Assembly (NCBI RefSeq): GCF_020193655.1
Contig: NZ_JADYVE010000001.1
Span: 186,001-250,000, forward strand
DNA length: 64,000 nt
Direction: 5' to 3'
Source of the DNA: Ensifer sp. IC3342
Lineage (GTDB): Bacteria > Pseudomonadota > Alphaproteobacteria > Rhizobiales > Rhizobiaceae
A program made the position numbers and the translations under genes. A model generated the notes under the pieces. That model had not been told where the DNA came from and did not search any database. It saw only the letters and a program-made list of their open reading frames with translations. Below, one piece after another: positions 27,129 to 36,542 of this stretch; within the stretch, counting starts at the first letter, position 1; each line of letters starts with the position of its first letter.

Positions 27129-28369
27129 TCTCCGTGAGCGCATCCCCGCCAATCGTTCTTCGCCCCCAGCTTGCCGCGATTTCGCTGCTTGGTTCCGGCC
27201 TAGTCACGGTCGCGGTATTTCTTTCCGGCTTCGTCATCGCCGAGCCGGCGCCTTACGAGCTCTTCATGGCGTGCCTCATCGGCGTGTGGGCGCTCTTCGG
27301 CCTGAGGATTTCGCGCTACGTGGCGCCGTTGCTGTCGCTCCTCGCGCTGTTCATGGTTGGCGGCATCCTGTCGCTGACCACAATGTCGGATTTTGCCACC
27401 GGGCCGATGTATATGGCGGTATCCGGCTTCCTCGCGCTCTCGGCTGTCTTCTTCGCGGCCATTGTGGAAGATCGGCACCAAAGACTACGGCTGATCTTCA
27501 ATGCCTGGGTTGCTGCCGCGGTCATCACGGCGCTCCTCGGCATTCTCGGCTACTTCGGCGCAATAGCGGGCGGCGCCAACTTCACGCTCTACGATCGTGC
27601 GAAGGGAGCGTTCCAGGACCCGAACGTTTTCGGACCGTTCCTCGCCGCGCCTGTGCTCTATCTCCTCCACGGCCTGCTTACCCAACCGATCCGCCGAGCT
27701 CCGCCGAAGATCGTCGGCCTTCTCATCTTGGCACTCGGCGTCTTCCTCTCGTTCTCGCGAGCGGCCTGGGCACTCAATCTCTTTTGCGTCGTCGCCTTTG
27801 TCTTCGTCATGCTGCTGAAGGAGCGGAGCGGCCTCTTCCGCCTGCGCATTCTCGTGCTGGCGCTCTGCGGCGCGCTCTTCATCGTCGCCGCACTGGCGGC
27901 CGCCCTGCAGTCCGAGCAGGTCGCGACGCTCTTCTCGAGCCGTTCCCAGCTTGTTCAGGAATATGATGGCGGGCATCTTGGGCGGTTCGACCGGCACCGG
28001 ATCGGCTTTCTCATGTCGATGGAAAAACCGCTCGGCATCGGCCCCCTGGTCTTCAGTACCATTTTCCCGGAGGACGAACACAATATCTGGCTGAAGTGCC
28101 TGACGTCGTACGGCTGGATCGGCTTGATCGCCTATGTGACGCTGATCGCATGGACGCTTTCGCTGGGCTTCCGCTTCCTCCTGCATGACCGGCCGTGGCA
28201 GCCGTACCTGATGATTGCGTGGGTCACGCTGATCGGCCATGCTGGTGTCGGCAATGTCATCGACACGGACCACTGGCGTCATTTCTACATGCTGCTTGGC
28301 GTCATCTGGGGATGTGCCGCGCTCGAGTATCGCTTTCAAAGGCGCGCCCGCGCCGGAAGGCACATATGA
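27125..28369 (+). CDS. Wzy-like O-antigen ligase/polymerase family protein
   Basis: 414-residue polytopic membrane protein with about ten helices and one large periplasmic loop (about 295-335) carrying GHLGRFDRHRIGFLMSMEKPLGIGPLVF, the position of the functional Arg/His residues in the Wzy/WaaL superfamily. It probably polymerises lipid-linked repeat units in the periplasm. The start is a TTG overlapping the previous stop; a GTG at 27134 is an alternative. Its stop overlaps the next ATG. Confidence 0.88.
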   Translation: MISVSASPPIVLRPQLAAISLLGSGLVTVAVFLSGFVIAEPAPYELFMACLIGVWALFGLRISRYVAPLLSLLALFMVGGILSLTTMSDFATGPMYMAVSGFLALSAVFFAAIVEDRHQRLRLIFNAWVAAAVITALLGILGYFGAIAGGANFTLYDRAKGAFQDPNVFGPFLAAPVLYLLHGLLTQPIRRAPPKIVGLLILALGVFLSFSRAAWALNLFCVVAFVFVMLLKERSGLFRLRILVLALCGALFIVAALAAALQSEQVATLFSSRSQLVQEYDGGHLGRFDRHRIGFLMSMEKPLGIGPLVFSTIFPEDEHNIWLKCLTSYGWIGLIAYVTLIAWTLSLGFRFLLHDRPWQPYLMIAWVTLIGHAGVGNVIDTDHWRHFYMLLGVIWGCAALEYRFQRRARAGRHI

Positions 28370-29541
28370 CCATGGACACGCCCGCTACCGGCGGATCGGC
28401 CCGTCCGCTCCGCCTTCTCGAAGTGCTGGAACCGAGCGGCGGAGGGTCCGGCCGGCATTTCCTCGATATTTGCCGCGGCATGCAGGCCCGCGGCCACCAT
28501 GTCGAGGCGATCTATTCGCCGGTGCGAGCGGAAGACGGATTCGTGCGGGAGATCAAGGCAATCGACTTGCCCGCCGTCCACGCGATCGACATGCAGCGTG
28601 CGCCTGGCCCCTCCGACCTGTCGGCCTTTCGCGCCATTCGGCGCATCAGCCGAACCGCGGGGCCGTTCGACATCGTGCACGGCCACAGCTCCAAGGCCGG
28701 TGCCCTCACCCGCCTGCGGCTGCCCGGGCGCCACGCGCCGCGCGTCTACACCCCGCATGCCTTCCGGACGATGGACCCGGCGCTTGATCGAACCGGGCGC
28801 TTGATCTACGGCGCCATCGAGTGGGCCTTGGCCTGGTTTTTCACCGATCACCTCATCACCGTTTCCGATGACGAGCGCAGGCATGCGCTGTCGCTCGGCA
28901 TGCCCGAACAACGAATATCCGTGATCGTCAACGGGGTTTCGCCACCCTCGCCCGATATGGCGAAGACGGTCCGCGCAAGCTTCGGAATTCCCGCGGACGC
29001 CTTTGTCTTCGGCTTCATTGGCCGTCTTTCCAGCCAGAAAGCGCCGGAGCGGCTTATAGACGCCTTCAGGGGCGCGGCGTCATCGGTCAAGAACAGCTAT
29101 CTCGTGATGGTCGGTGCCGGCGAACTGGAGGAGGAGCTTCGCCGCGCGATCGCGGCAAGCGGGCTGCAAAGCCGGATTCACCTGACGTCGGCTTTTACCG
29201 GTCCTCAGGCAGTGGCCGCCTTTGATCTCGTCGTAATGCCGAGTCGGTACGAAGCAATGTCCTATGTCATGCTGGAAGCCGCGGCCGCGGGCCGACCGAT
29301 TATCATCTGCGATGTCGGCGGCGCCAAAACCGTCATCGACAACGGCGAGAACGGCTTCATCGTACCCAACAGTGATGATGTTTCGCAGCTCACGAAGACG
29401 ATGGTCGCGGCTGCAAAGCCGGAAAGCTATCCCGCGCTCCTCAAGGCGGCCGAACTCCGCAAGGATCGTTTCACGCTCGACGTCATGGTTGACCGGACGG
29501 AAGCGCTCTATCGACGTCTGGCCACGCGCCAGCGCCCTTGA
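28366..29541 (+). CDS. Family 4 glycosyltransferase (EPS cluster, last gene)
   Basis: 391-residue GT-B glycosyltransferase. PSGGGSGRHFLDICRGMQ is the N-terminal loop, FDIVHGHSSKAGALTRL the acceptor strand, FGFIGRLSSQKAPERLIDAF the donor-domain opening, and YEAMSYVMLEAAAAGRPIIICDVGG contains the E-x7-E pair near 300. The start is the ATG overlapping the polymerase stop in ATGA; an in-frame extension upstream lies inside the polymerase gene. It has the same domain layout as the first glycosyltransferase of the cluster but differs clearly in sequence, so the repeat unit likely contains at least three sugars counting the primer. Confidence 0.92.
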   Translation: MTMDTPATGGSARPLRLLEVLEPSGGGSGRHFLDICRGMQARGHHVEAIYSPVRAEDGFVREIKAIDLPAVHAIDMQRAPGPSDLSAFRAIRRISRTAGPFDIVHGHSSKAGALTRLRLPGRHAPRVYTPHAFRTMDPALDRTGRLIYGAIEWALAWFFTDHLITVSDDERRHALSLGMPEQRISVIVNGVSPPSPDMAKTVRASFGIPADAFVFGFIGRLSSQKAPERLIDAFRGAASSVKNSYLVMVGAGELEEELRRAIAASGLQSRIHLTSAFTGPQAVAAFDLVVMPSRYEAMSYVMLEAAAAGRPIIICDVGGAKTVIDNGENGFIVPNSDDVSQLTKTMVAAAKPESYPALLKAAELRKDRFTLDVMVDRTEALYRRLATRQRP

Positions 29542-29549
29542 ACGACTGC

Positions 29550-29619
29550 TGCTGCGTCGTTCGCGTCTGACAAGACACGGCCTTAAGATCATTTCATTGT
29601 TTCATTGAAACAGTGAAAG
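29550..29619 (+). repeat. Degenerate RIME-like stretch with an AT-rich hairpin
   Basis: GCTGCGTCGTTCGCGTCTG followed by ACAAGACACGG resembles a decayed hairpin B. Just after it comes a 12-bp AT-rich stem with one G-T pair (29592-29603 with 29607-29618, 3-base loop). It directly follows the last glycosyltransferase and could be a weak 3' end structure. Confidence 0.4.
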
Positions 29620-29803
29620 GTCTAACTCTTTGAACTTACGCAATTCCGGACGGAAAACGTTATACACATTTCCTGAAATCGCTCCTGCTGTCGGCAGCAC
29701 ACCATGCGGGGCGGCGGGATCAAGGGGGTGTTCTTCAGGGAGGCGTCGGATGCTCGGCGCGACCCTCGGCTGACGGGAGGACCGGCATCCGACGGTGTTT
29801 GGA

Positions 29804-30010
29804 CTATTCTTCCGTCTGCCGCTCTTCCTGCCGCTGCTTCTGCTGCAGAAGGATCTCTTCCGCCGGCGTCGACTGTTCGGCCTTGGTGACGCTCGCCGTG
29901 GTTATCTCCTTGTCTACAGAAGCAGTGGTCTTGGAGTGCCCGACGCACTCGGCGGAAGCCACCGTTGCCGACAAAGCGAAGGCGGTTGCAAATACGAGGA
30001 TGGTCTTCAT
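29804..30010 (-). CDS. Small exported protein, function unknown
   Basis: 68 residues. A clear Sec signal peptide (KTILVFATAFALSATVASA, cleavage after ASA near 20) precedes a short polar chain ECVGHSKTTASVDKEITTASV and a Gln/Glu-rich end. Proteins of this plan, with the signal, a single Cys and a Thr/Ser tail, are widespread in Rhizobiaceae and uncharacterised. The single mature cysteine is too early for a lipobox of normal spacing. ATG at 30010 follows AGGAGAAGC, a good site, which supports a real gene. Confidence 0.75.
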   Translation of the reverse strand: MKTILVFATAFALSATVASAECVGHSKTTASVDKEITTASVTKAEQSTPAEEILLQQKQRQEERQTEE

Positions 30011-30286
30011 AAGGCTTCTCCTGGTTGTTGCAGGCGCAGTCTATCCGCCGCTGCGGCCCCGACCAAATCACAAAACCGTTCTCTGGTTCGATCGCGATCG
30101 GCGGCGCGTCCCGCAGTACTCGGCGAAAAGCAAGAAGCAGAGCAAGCCCAGCCGGTACCGCAAGCGTGCCCGTGCACCACGCGGGTTTTTATCGCGAACG
30201 TAGGGCGTTTTGCCTGGGCCTAAGGAAGTGGTCGCAACGACGCTGTGCCGAACGGAATTCAAGAAGGGCGTTGCCGAGGGGAAAAA

Positions 30287-30363
<77 letters not shown>

Positions 30364-30738
30364 AACCGAGAAAACCCCTATATTCTCAACGCTGGGAGCG
30401 CAAGCCCGAAATTCGATGTCGACAGGAAAAAGGTGCCAGTCGCGCGGATATTTCGGCCCAAGAAAACACCCCAGTCTGAGGCCCCCGACCACATCGACGC
30501 GAGTACCAGACTTCCGCGCAACAGGCGCCCTCGCCCAGCAACCGATCAATCGCCCCACGGGATCGTTGTTCTCGCCAATGCGAGGCGATGAAGTCTGCCG
30601 ATGGGCTGGATAGAGGCGCGGGTACGCGACCAAACCACTGGGAACAAAACCCGCACCGAGCCGTTCGACTTCTATCGGCGCAGTGCCATCGGCGGCCTTT
30701 AGGCGAAGCTCTAAGAAACCGAAAGGTGAAGATCCCCG
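30364..30738 (+). other. Gene-free stretch between tRNA-Pro and an orphan gene
   Basis: Apart from the tRNA promoter I see no gene, repeat or hairpin here. An open frame on the reverse strand crosses the tRNA and is judged spurious. Confidence 0.5.
30377..30404 (-). promoter_or_regulatory. Candidate tRNA-Pro promoter
   Basis: On the reverse strand CTTGCG (404-399 of the 30 kb block) and TATAGG (82-77) are spaced by 16 bases and end 14 bases before the tRNA 5' end, as expected for a tRNA promoter. Confidence 0.5.
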
Positions 30739-31143
30739 ATGTCCCGGAAAATAGATGCAGATAAGCTTCAGAAGCTGACGCTCCTGCTTGGTCAAACCAT
30801 CGCCGCCTTGCGTGTTAATGAAATCATGATGTGCCGCCTTCTCGAATGGGCTGCTTCACAGAGCGATGACCCGCGAGGTTTCGTCCGGGAAACGGTGGAG
30901 AATACAAGGAACGATTTGCAGAAGGCGGGCCAGGCAGACGGCAGAATGTCAACTGTACTAGCGGCCCATGAGGCGCTGGAATATCTCGATGAGCTCTCAG
31001 CGAAGATGCAAGTCACGCCTACCACAAAGACTCCGGCAGGGGCGAACGGCTTGGCGATCCTTGAGCATATTCATTTCCCCGCGTTCGTTTTCACTCCGGA
31101 CCAGCATGCGAACGGCATTTCCAAGCCGCGCGGACCAAAATAG
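30739..31143 (+). CDS. Hypothetical protein, no recognised family
   Basis: 134 residues, predicted soluble and largely helical in the first 95 residues (LQKLTLLLGQTIAALRVNEIMMCRLLEWAA; ENTRNDLQKAGQADGRMS; AALEAL-type EALEYLDELSAKM), then a Pro/Gly-containing tail. No catalytic motif or signal peptide. Its codons include more A/T-ending choices than the neighbours by eye. It sits alone between tRNA-Pro and the merR gene, facing the latter. GGTGAAG lies about nine bases before the ATG. Confidence 0.6.
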   Translation: MSRKIDADKLQKLTLLLGQTIAALRVNEIMMCRLLEWAASQSDDPRGFVRETVENTRNDLQKAGQADGRMSTVLAAHEALEYLDELSAKMQVTPTTKTPAGANGLAILEHIHFPAFVFTPDQHANGISKPRGPK

Positions 31144-31200
31144 GCTCGCACCGGTAGCCGCCGACCAGACGATCAAGAGACCGCTTCGCTGACCAGGGTA

Positions 31201-31734
31201 TCACCGCACCTGATCGAGCAGCCGCTTGCATTCCAGAAGGTCGTAAAGCGCTTCCTGCAAAAGCGCCCGGTCCTCCTTGCCTACGGAAGCCTTACCGATC
31301 GATATCTCCGCGTCGTCGCCACCGCCGCCGCCGAAGGAGAAAAACCGCCGGCCTGCCGGAGCCTTCGCCCGGCCGACGATCTGGTCCTCGTCGGCGGCAC
31401 CGACCTTTGGCGGCTGCGGCTCCTCGTTGCTGGACGCTGCAAGTGCTTCGACAGTTGCGAGATCGCCGCTTGCGATCGCCGCGACGAACTTGTTGCCGTT
31501 GGCCTTCAAGAGCTTTTGCACGCCCTTGATCGTGTAGCCGTGATCATAGAGGAGATGGCGAATGCCCTTGAGGAGGTCGACGTCCTCCGGGCGATAGTAC
31601 CGCCGACCGCCGCCGCGCTTCATCGGCTTGATCTGCTGGAATCGAGTCTCCCAGAACCGCAGGACATGTTGAGGCAGATCGAGCTCGTCAGCGACCTCGC
31701 TGATTGTGCGGAAAGCGTCCGGGCTTTTGTCCAT
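31201..31734 (-). CDS. MerR-family transcriptional regulator
   Basis: 177 residues. The N-terminal MerR winged helix is clear: [25 protein letters not shown] (helix-turn-helix) and [38 protein letters not shown] (wing and helices, up to about 80). A low-complexity stretch ([11 protein letters not shown]) and a short C-terminal helix follow, without effector-binding cysteines, so metal sensing is unlikely. It lies downstream of ihfA, as in many alphaproteobacteria, and may be the last gene of the plsX-fabH-ihfA run. Target genes are unknown. Confidence 0.92.
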   Translation of the reverse strand: MDKSPDAFRTISEVADELDLPQHVLRFWETRFQQIKPMKRGGGRRYYRPEDVDLLKGIRHLLYDHGYTIKGVQKLLKANGNKFVAAIASGDLATVEALAASSNEEPQPPKVGAADEDQIVGRAKAPAGRRFFSFGGGGGDDAEISIGKASVGKEDRALLQEALYDLLECKRLLDQVR

Positions 31735-31870
31735 ATCATCCCCATTTACAGATCACGCGGCATGTCAGCACCGCAATGGACGGATCACCGCGCGATGATC
31801 GCACGAGTCGGGCCCATTTCAATGGGTTATGGACGGGTTTTCAACCACATTTGTGGTTTCGAGCAAGAGG

Positions 31871-32209
31871 TCAGGACGCCGGCGAGGCCGGCTTCTGCTT
31901 GGCCTTGCGGCTCAAATGCGCCTTCAGCACGCGCTGCTTCAATACGTTCGAGGCCTTGAAGGTCATCACCCGACGCGGTGAAATCGGGACCTCCTCACCG
32001 GTTTTCGGATTGCGCCCGATGCGCTCATTCTTGTCGCGCACCTGGAAGGTCGCAAAGGAAGACAGCTTTACGCTCTCGCCACGCACGATTGCGTTGCATA
32101 TTTCATCAATGACAGTTTCCACAAGTTCAGCCGACTCTGTACGAGACAGGCCTACCTTGCGAAAAACCGACTCAGCTAAGTCCGCCCGTGTTACTGTTTT
32201 TCCGCTCAT
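31871..32209 (-). CDS. ihfA: Integration host factor alpha subunit
   Basis: 112-residue DNA-bending protein of the HU/IHF family. [33 protein letters not shown] is the dimerisation helix pair, and [36 protein letters not shown] is the beta-arm with the DNA-intercalating proline in GRNPKTG. It has a longer basic tail ([11 protein letters not shown]) than E. coli IHF-alpha, as is normal in rhizobia. Forms a heterodimer with IhfB and acts in transcription, replication and recombination. Downstream of fabH with a 94-base gap. Confidence 0.96.
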   Translation of the reverse strand: MSGKTVTRADLAESVFRKVGLSRTESAELVETVIDEICNAIVRGESVKLSSFATFQVRDKNERIGRNPKTGEEVPISPRRVMTFKASNVLKQRVLKAHLSRKAKQKPASPAS

Positions 32210-32303
32210 CTTCCCCCACCGATGTCTGGCATGCCGATCAGCGAAGGAAGACTATTGCCCTTGCCTTTTGCGGTCAAGCGCCTGCGGTGCTTCATTATTT
32301 TCT

Positions 32304-33275
<972 letters not shown>

Positions 33276-33292
33276 TACTCAAACCTCATCAT

Positions 33293-34336
33293 TCATGCCG
33301 GCGGGAGGGATTCAGACGGCTGCGCGCCGTGATATTTCGCCAGATCGCTCTCTATCTTGGCCTTGAGGCCGTTCTTTACCATGTCATAGCCGACATCGAT
33401 CGCGGCTGCGAAACCTTCAGCATCGGTGCCGCCATGGCTCTTGATGACGACACCGTTGAGGCCGAGGAATACGCCGCCGTTGACCTTCCGCGGATCCATC
33501 TTTTCACGCAGCCGATCGAAAGCACCCTTGGCGAACACGTAACCGATCTTCGCGAGCAATGTGCGCGACATGGCCGCGCGCAGGTATTCGGCAATCTGAC
33601 GAGCCGTTCCTTCGGCCGCCTTCAAGGCGATGTTGCCCGAGAAGCCCTCGGTAACGACGACATCGACGGTTCCGCGGCCGATGTCGTCGCCCTCAACGAA
33701 ACCGTAGTAGTCGATGCCCTCTATGTTAGCTTCGCGGATGAGCCGCCCGGCCTCCTTGACCTCTTCCTGGCCCTTGATTTCTTCCACGCCGACATTGAGC
33801 AAGCCGACCGAGGGATGCTCGACCTCGAACAAGGCGCGCGCCATCGCGCCGCCCATCAAGGCGAAATCCATGAGCTGCTGTGCGTCCGCGCCGATCGTCG
33901 CGCCAACGTCGAGGACGATGCTCTCCCCTTTGAGCGTCGGCCAGATGGCGGCAATCGCAGGGCGCTGGATGCCCTGCATGGTTCGGAGGCAGAAGACGGA
34001 CATCGCCATCAGTGCGCCTGTATTGCCTGCGGAAACGACCACGTCCGCTTCGCCGGCATTGATCGCGTCGATCGCCTTCCACATGCTCGATTTTCCGCGT
34101 CCGCGGCGGAGCGCCTGGCTGGGCTTTTCGTCCATGCCAACGGCGATTTCGCAATCGTTGAAGGTACTCGCTGCCTTCAGCTTCGGATACTTGGCCAGAA
34201 GCTCAGCGCACCGCGCTTCCTGACCGAACAAGACGAATCTTATGTCCGGGTGACGTTCGAGCGCTCTCGCAGCGCCCGGGATGACGACTTCAGGACCATA
34301 GTCGCCCCCCATCACGTCAAGTGAAATTCTGACCAC
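33293..34336 (-). CDS. plsX: Phosphate acyltransferase PlsX
   Basis: 347-residue enzyme that makes acyl-phosphate from acyl-ACP for phospholipid synthesis. It opens [22 protein letters not shown] from a GTG at 34336; conserved segments are [37 protein letters not shown] and [16 protein letters not shown]. An ATG 17 codons upstream would add a basic stretch not seen in the family, so the GTG is preferred although its ribosome site (AGGATAAG) is distant. Between YceD and fabH on one strand. Confidence 0.96.
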   Translation of the reverse strand: MVRISLDVMGGDYGPEVVIPGAARALERHPDIRFVLFGQEARCAELLAKYPKLKAASTFNDCEIAVGMDEKPSQALRRGRGKSSMWKAIDAINAGEADVVVSAGNTGALMAMSVFCLRTMQGIQRPAIAAIWPTLKGESIVLDVGATIGADAQQLMDFALMGGAMARALFEVEHPSVGLLNVGVEEIKGQEEVKEAGRLIREANIEGIDYYGFVEGDDIGRGTVDVVVTEGFSGNIALKAAEGTARQIAEYLRAAMSRTLLAKIGYVFAKGAFDRLREKMDPRKVNGGVFLGLNGVVIKSHGGTDAEGFAAAIDVGYDMVKNGLKAKIESDLAKYHGAQPSESLPPA

Positions 34337-34535
34337 GCGTGTCTTATCCTTTTTTCCTGCCCACGCAACGCGTCTCGCCCTGCGCATCTCTTTTCACGCG
34401 GGGCGATCCTTGTTCCTTCTGACGCTTGAGCCAACATGCGACGTCTCGGCGCATCGGCCCCATCGGCTGGAGTCGGGCCAAAATACTGCTTTTCGTCTGC
34501 GTGACAACCGAATTGTAAGCGCGGCTTTCGCCGTT

Positions 34536-35087
34536 TCAATCCTTTTTCCAGTCCTTCAGCACGGCAAACGGGTTCGGTCGCTTGTCATCCGCGGCAGAGC
34601 TTTCAATGCGCTCGCCGAAGACTGCGCCTTCCTTGCGCGGATAGGGATCGATCGCCAGCGCGACATGTTCGCTGACCACGGCGCCCGCATCGATGGTATC
34701 GCCGGCAAAGGTATCGGGAATGTCCGGGCCATCCGGATCGAGTACCATCTCGCCGCCATCGTTGTTCGCCTGGCGGGCAAGCCGCGATCCTTCCGGCACG
34801 AAAATCGCCTCGACAGGCTCCTTTATCTCCGCCTCGACCGGTTCAAGCGTCACCACGCAGGACTGGACGACGCGGGCAGCGACGTCGCCCTTGATCTTCA
34901 CTCCGTCCTTCTTCCAACGCGCGATCTGGAGGTCGGCGGAAAGCGAGAGTACTTCTTCGACATTCCAGAGCTTGGCAAGCGCTCTGCGCTCGGCCTCGTT
35001 CGCCGAAAGATGGACGCTGATCGCGTTTGCCGAGATGTGTCCCACCTTCACCGGGTAGGAGAACGCCGGTTTGCTATCGTCTGTCAT
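34536..35087 (-). CDS. YceD/DUF177-family protein
   Basis: 183 residues. The core is a strand-rich domain with VAARVVQSCVVTLEPVEAEIKEPVEAIFVPEG and DPYPRKEGAVFGE near the end, the DUF177 pattern; the family is linked to 23S rRNA maturation or rpmF expression in other bacteria. Here rpmF is not adjacent. The protein lacks the CxxC pair of some homologues (one Cys only). It precedes plsX by about 200 bases on the same strand, as in many alphaproteobacteria. Confidence 0.88.
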   Translation of the reverse strand: MTDDSKPAFSYPVKVGHISANAISVHLSANEAERRALAKLWNVEEVLSLSADLQIARWKKDGVKIKGDVAARVVQSCVVTLEPVEAEIKEPVEAIFVPEGSRLARQANNDGGEMVLDPDGPDIPDTFAGDTIDAGAVVSEHVALAIDPYPRKEGAVFGERIESSAADDKRPNPFAVLKDWKKD

Positions 35088-35128
35088 GACAAGATCCTTC
35101 CTCGTGGCATCGGAGCACCATGCCGCGC

Positions 35129-35233
35129 CTACAGCGCCGCGCGTCTGATCAGACGCGCAAAGGACGCTGTAGCACTTTGAGTTGCTGCATGTTTTTATCC
35201 TTAAATCGGCTACGATCTAACGAAACATGCAGT
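35129..35233 (-). repeat. RIME-type repeat, reverse orientation
   Basis: Hairpin B first (CTACAGCG...CGCTGTAG, inner GCGCGTCT/AGACGCGC with TGATCA centre), then hairpin A from GCTGCATGTTT to AAACATGCAG with a CTTAAATCG arm. It lies between the yceD start and the bc1 chaperone gene end. Confidence 0.9.
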
Positions 35234-35277
35234 AGAGCCGCCGAGTGCAATCGTCGGGCGGCATCGGTATCGGTCTA

Positions 35278-35814
35278 TTACGCTCCAGCCGGCGGTATGC
35301 GCAACTGACCCGCTTCGACCACCTCTTCCGGTGTTTCGGACAGCGCCGCTTCGGTAGCCAAAAGATAGGCGGCCAGTCCGTCCATCGACGGCCCCTCGCG
35401 GGCATCGGGGTGGAAGTTGCGCAGGAGCGCAGCCGCCAAAGCCTGGCCATCCCTTCGCTCGAGCGCGGCGGCATAGGACTCGAGCCGGCCGTAGAACATG
35501 CCGGCGAACTTTTTCATCTTCTTCGGAACGCCTGCGTCACCGACGCCGAGTTCGCGAATGGAGTGGTCAACGTCTTCGAAAAAGGCGTCGACGATTTCCT
35601 GCGCGATCTCCTGGCCGGTGCGTGCGGAGGCGCGTGTCCGCCGAAAATAGAGAATCAGGATTGCCGACAACATCTCGAAGCGGCCCATGACGGTATCGGG
35701 CACAGCGAGGTCGGTATACAGAAACGGCTGGCGCGCGGCGGCGGTCAGCAACGCATACTGACGCTCCACAATCGCAATATTGCCGCTTTTTCTCTTGAAC
35801 AGTCCAAAAATCAT
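35278..35814 (-). CDS. Ubiquinol-cytochrome c chaperone (CBP3-like)
   Basis: 178-residue helical protein of the ubiquinol-cytochrome c chaperone family, related to mitochondrial CBP3, which assists cytochrome b assembly in the bc1 complex. Landmarks: AARQPFLYTDLAVPDTVMGRFEMLSAILILYFRR and FFEDVDHSIRELGVGDAGVPKKMKKFAGMFYGRLESY. No membrane helix. The start is at 35814 (MIFGLFKRKSG); a longer frame to 36054 crosses into the divergent bamE promoter and is rejected. Divergent from bamE over 136 bases. Confidence 0.92.
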   Translation of the reverse strand: MIFGLFKRKSGNIAIVERQYALLTAAARQPFLYTDLAVPDTVMGRFEMLSAILILYFRRTRASARTGQEIAQEIVDAFFEDVDHSIRELGVGDAGVPKKMKKFAGMFYGRLESYAAALERRDGQALAAALLRNFHPDAREGPSMDGLAAYLLATEAALSETPEEVVEAGQLRIPPAGA

Positions 35815-35950
35815 CACAAAGCCCAGCTCTGGCTTTCTCGAAATGTGGGCGGCGCCCACGACGTTATTGCATGATAGCCGAAGCTGGTTTACCGAAGCAG
35901 GCACGAATTGCAATGGCGGACCTGCCATCGTTACTCCAGGGGAACAGTCC

Positions 35951-36463
35951 TTGTCGAAGCGGTATTTGATATCAAATCTGAATGTTCTGAGCCGTGCCGT
36001 GCTCGTGGCTTCCCTTTGCACCACTACGCTTGCCGCCTGCACGACGGCGAACATGGGCGAGGTCCTGCATCAGGGCTATGTCGTCGATCAGGAAACGCTG
36101 AATCTCGTCCCCGTCGGATCGAGCCGCGAGCAGGTGCTGCTCTCTCTGGGCACGCCTTCGACGACCGCCACCTTCGACAACGAAGTCTTCTATTACATCT
36201 CGCAGACGCGCAGGCGGCCGGTCGCCTTCATGAAGCCGAAGCTCGTCGACCAGTCGATCCTCGCCGTCTATTTCGACAAAGAAGGCGTCGTCAGCCAGCT
36301 CGCACACTATACGATGAAGGATGGCAAGGTCTTCGACATGCTCACGCGCACGACGCCGACCGGGGGCAAGGAAACGAGCTTCCTCGGCCAACTCCTGACC
36401 GGGCCCGGCGCCGGACAGGCTGCGGCGCGAAACCTGTTCAAGGACCTCGGCAAAGGTCCGTAA
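35951..36463 (+). CDS. bamE: Outer membrane assembly lipoprotein BamE/OmlA
   Basis: 170-residue SmpA/OmlA-family lipoprotein. From a TTG at 35951 the signal reads LSRAVLVASLCTTTLAAC, with the lipobox cysteine near residue 29. The mature domain has GYVVDQETLNLVPVGSSREQVLLSLGTPSTTATFDNEVFYYISQ, the BamE core, and a longer C-terminal tail than in E. coli. It is a component of the BAM complex inserting outer-membrane proteins. AGGGGAAC lies about eight bases before the TTG, and no ATG gives a complete signal peptide. Ends at a very strong terminator. Confidence 0.92.
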   Translation: MSKRYLISNLNVLSRAVLVASLCTTTLAACTTANMGEVLHQGYVVDQETLNLVPVGSSREQVLLSLGTPSTTATFDNEVFYYISQTRRRPVAFMKPKLVDQSILAVYFDKEGVVSQLAHYTMKDGKVFDMLTRTTPTGGKETSFLGQLLTGPGAGQAAARNLFKDLGKGP

Positions 36464-36489
36464 ACCGCAACATACTCAGCCGCAATATA

Positions 36490-36530
36490 CCAAGAGGCCC
36501 GCGAACAAGGTTCGCGGGCCTCTTGGTTTT
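36490..36530 (+). terminator. Intrinsic terminator of bamE
   Basis: A 17-bp perfect stem (36490-36506 with 36510-36526, AAG loop) is followed by TTTT. It separates bamE from the convergent hppA. Confidence 0.92.
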
Positions 36531-36542
36531 ACGCAGCTTTCG

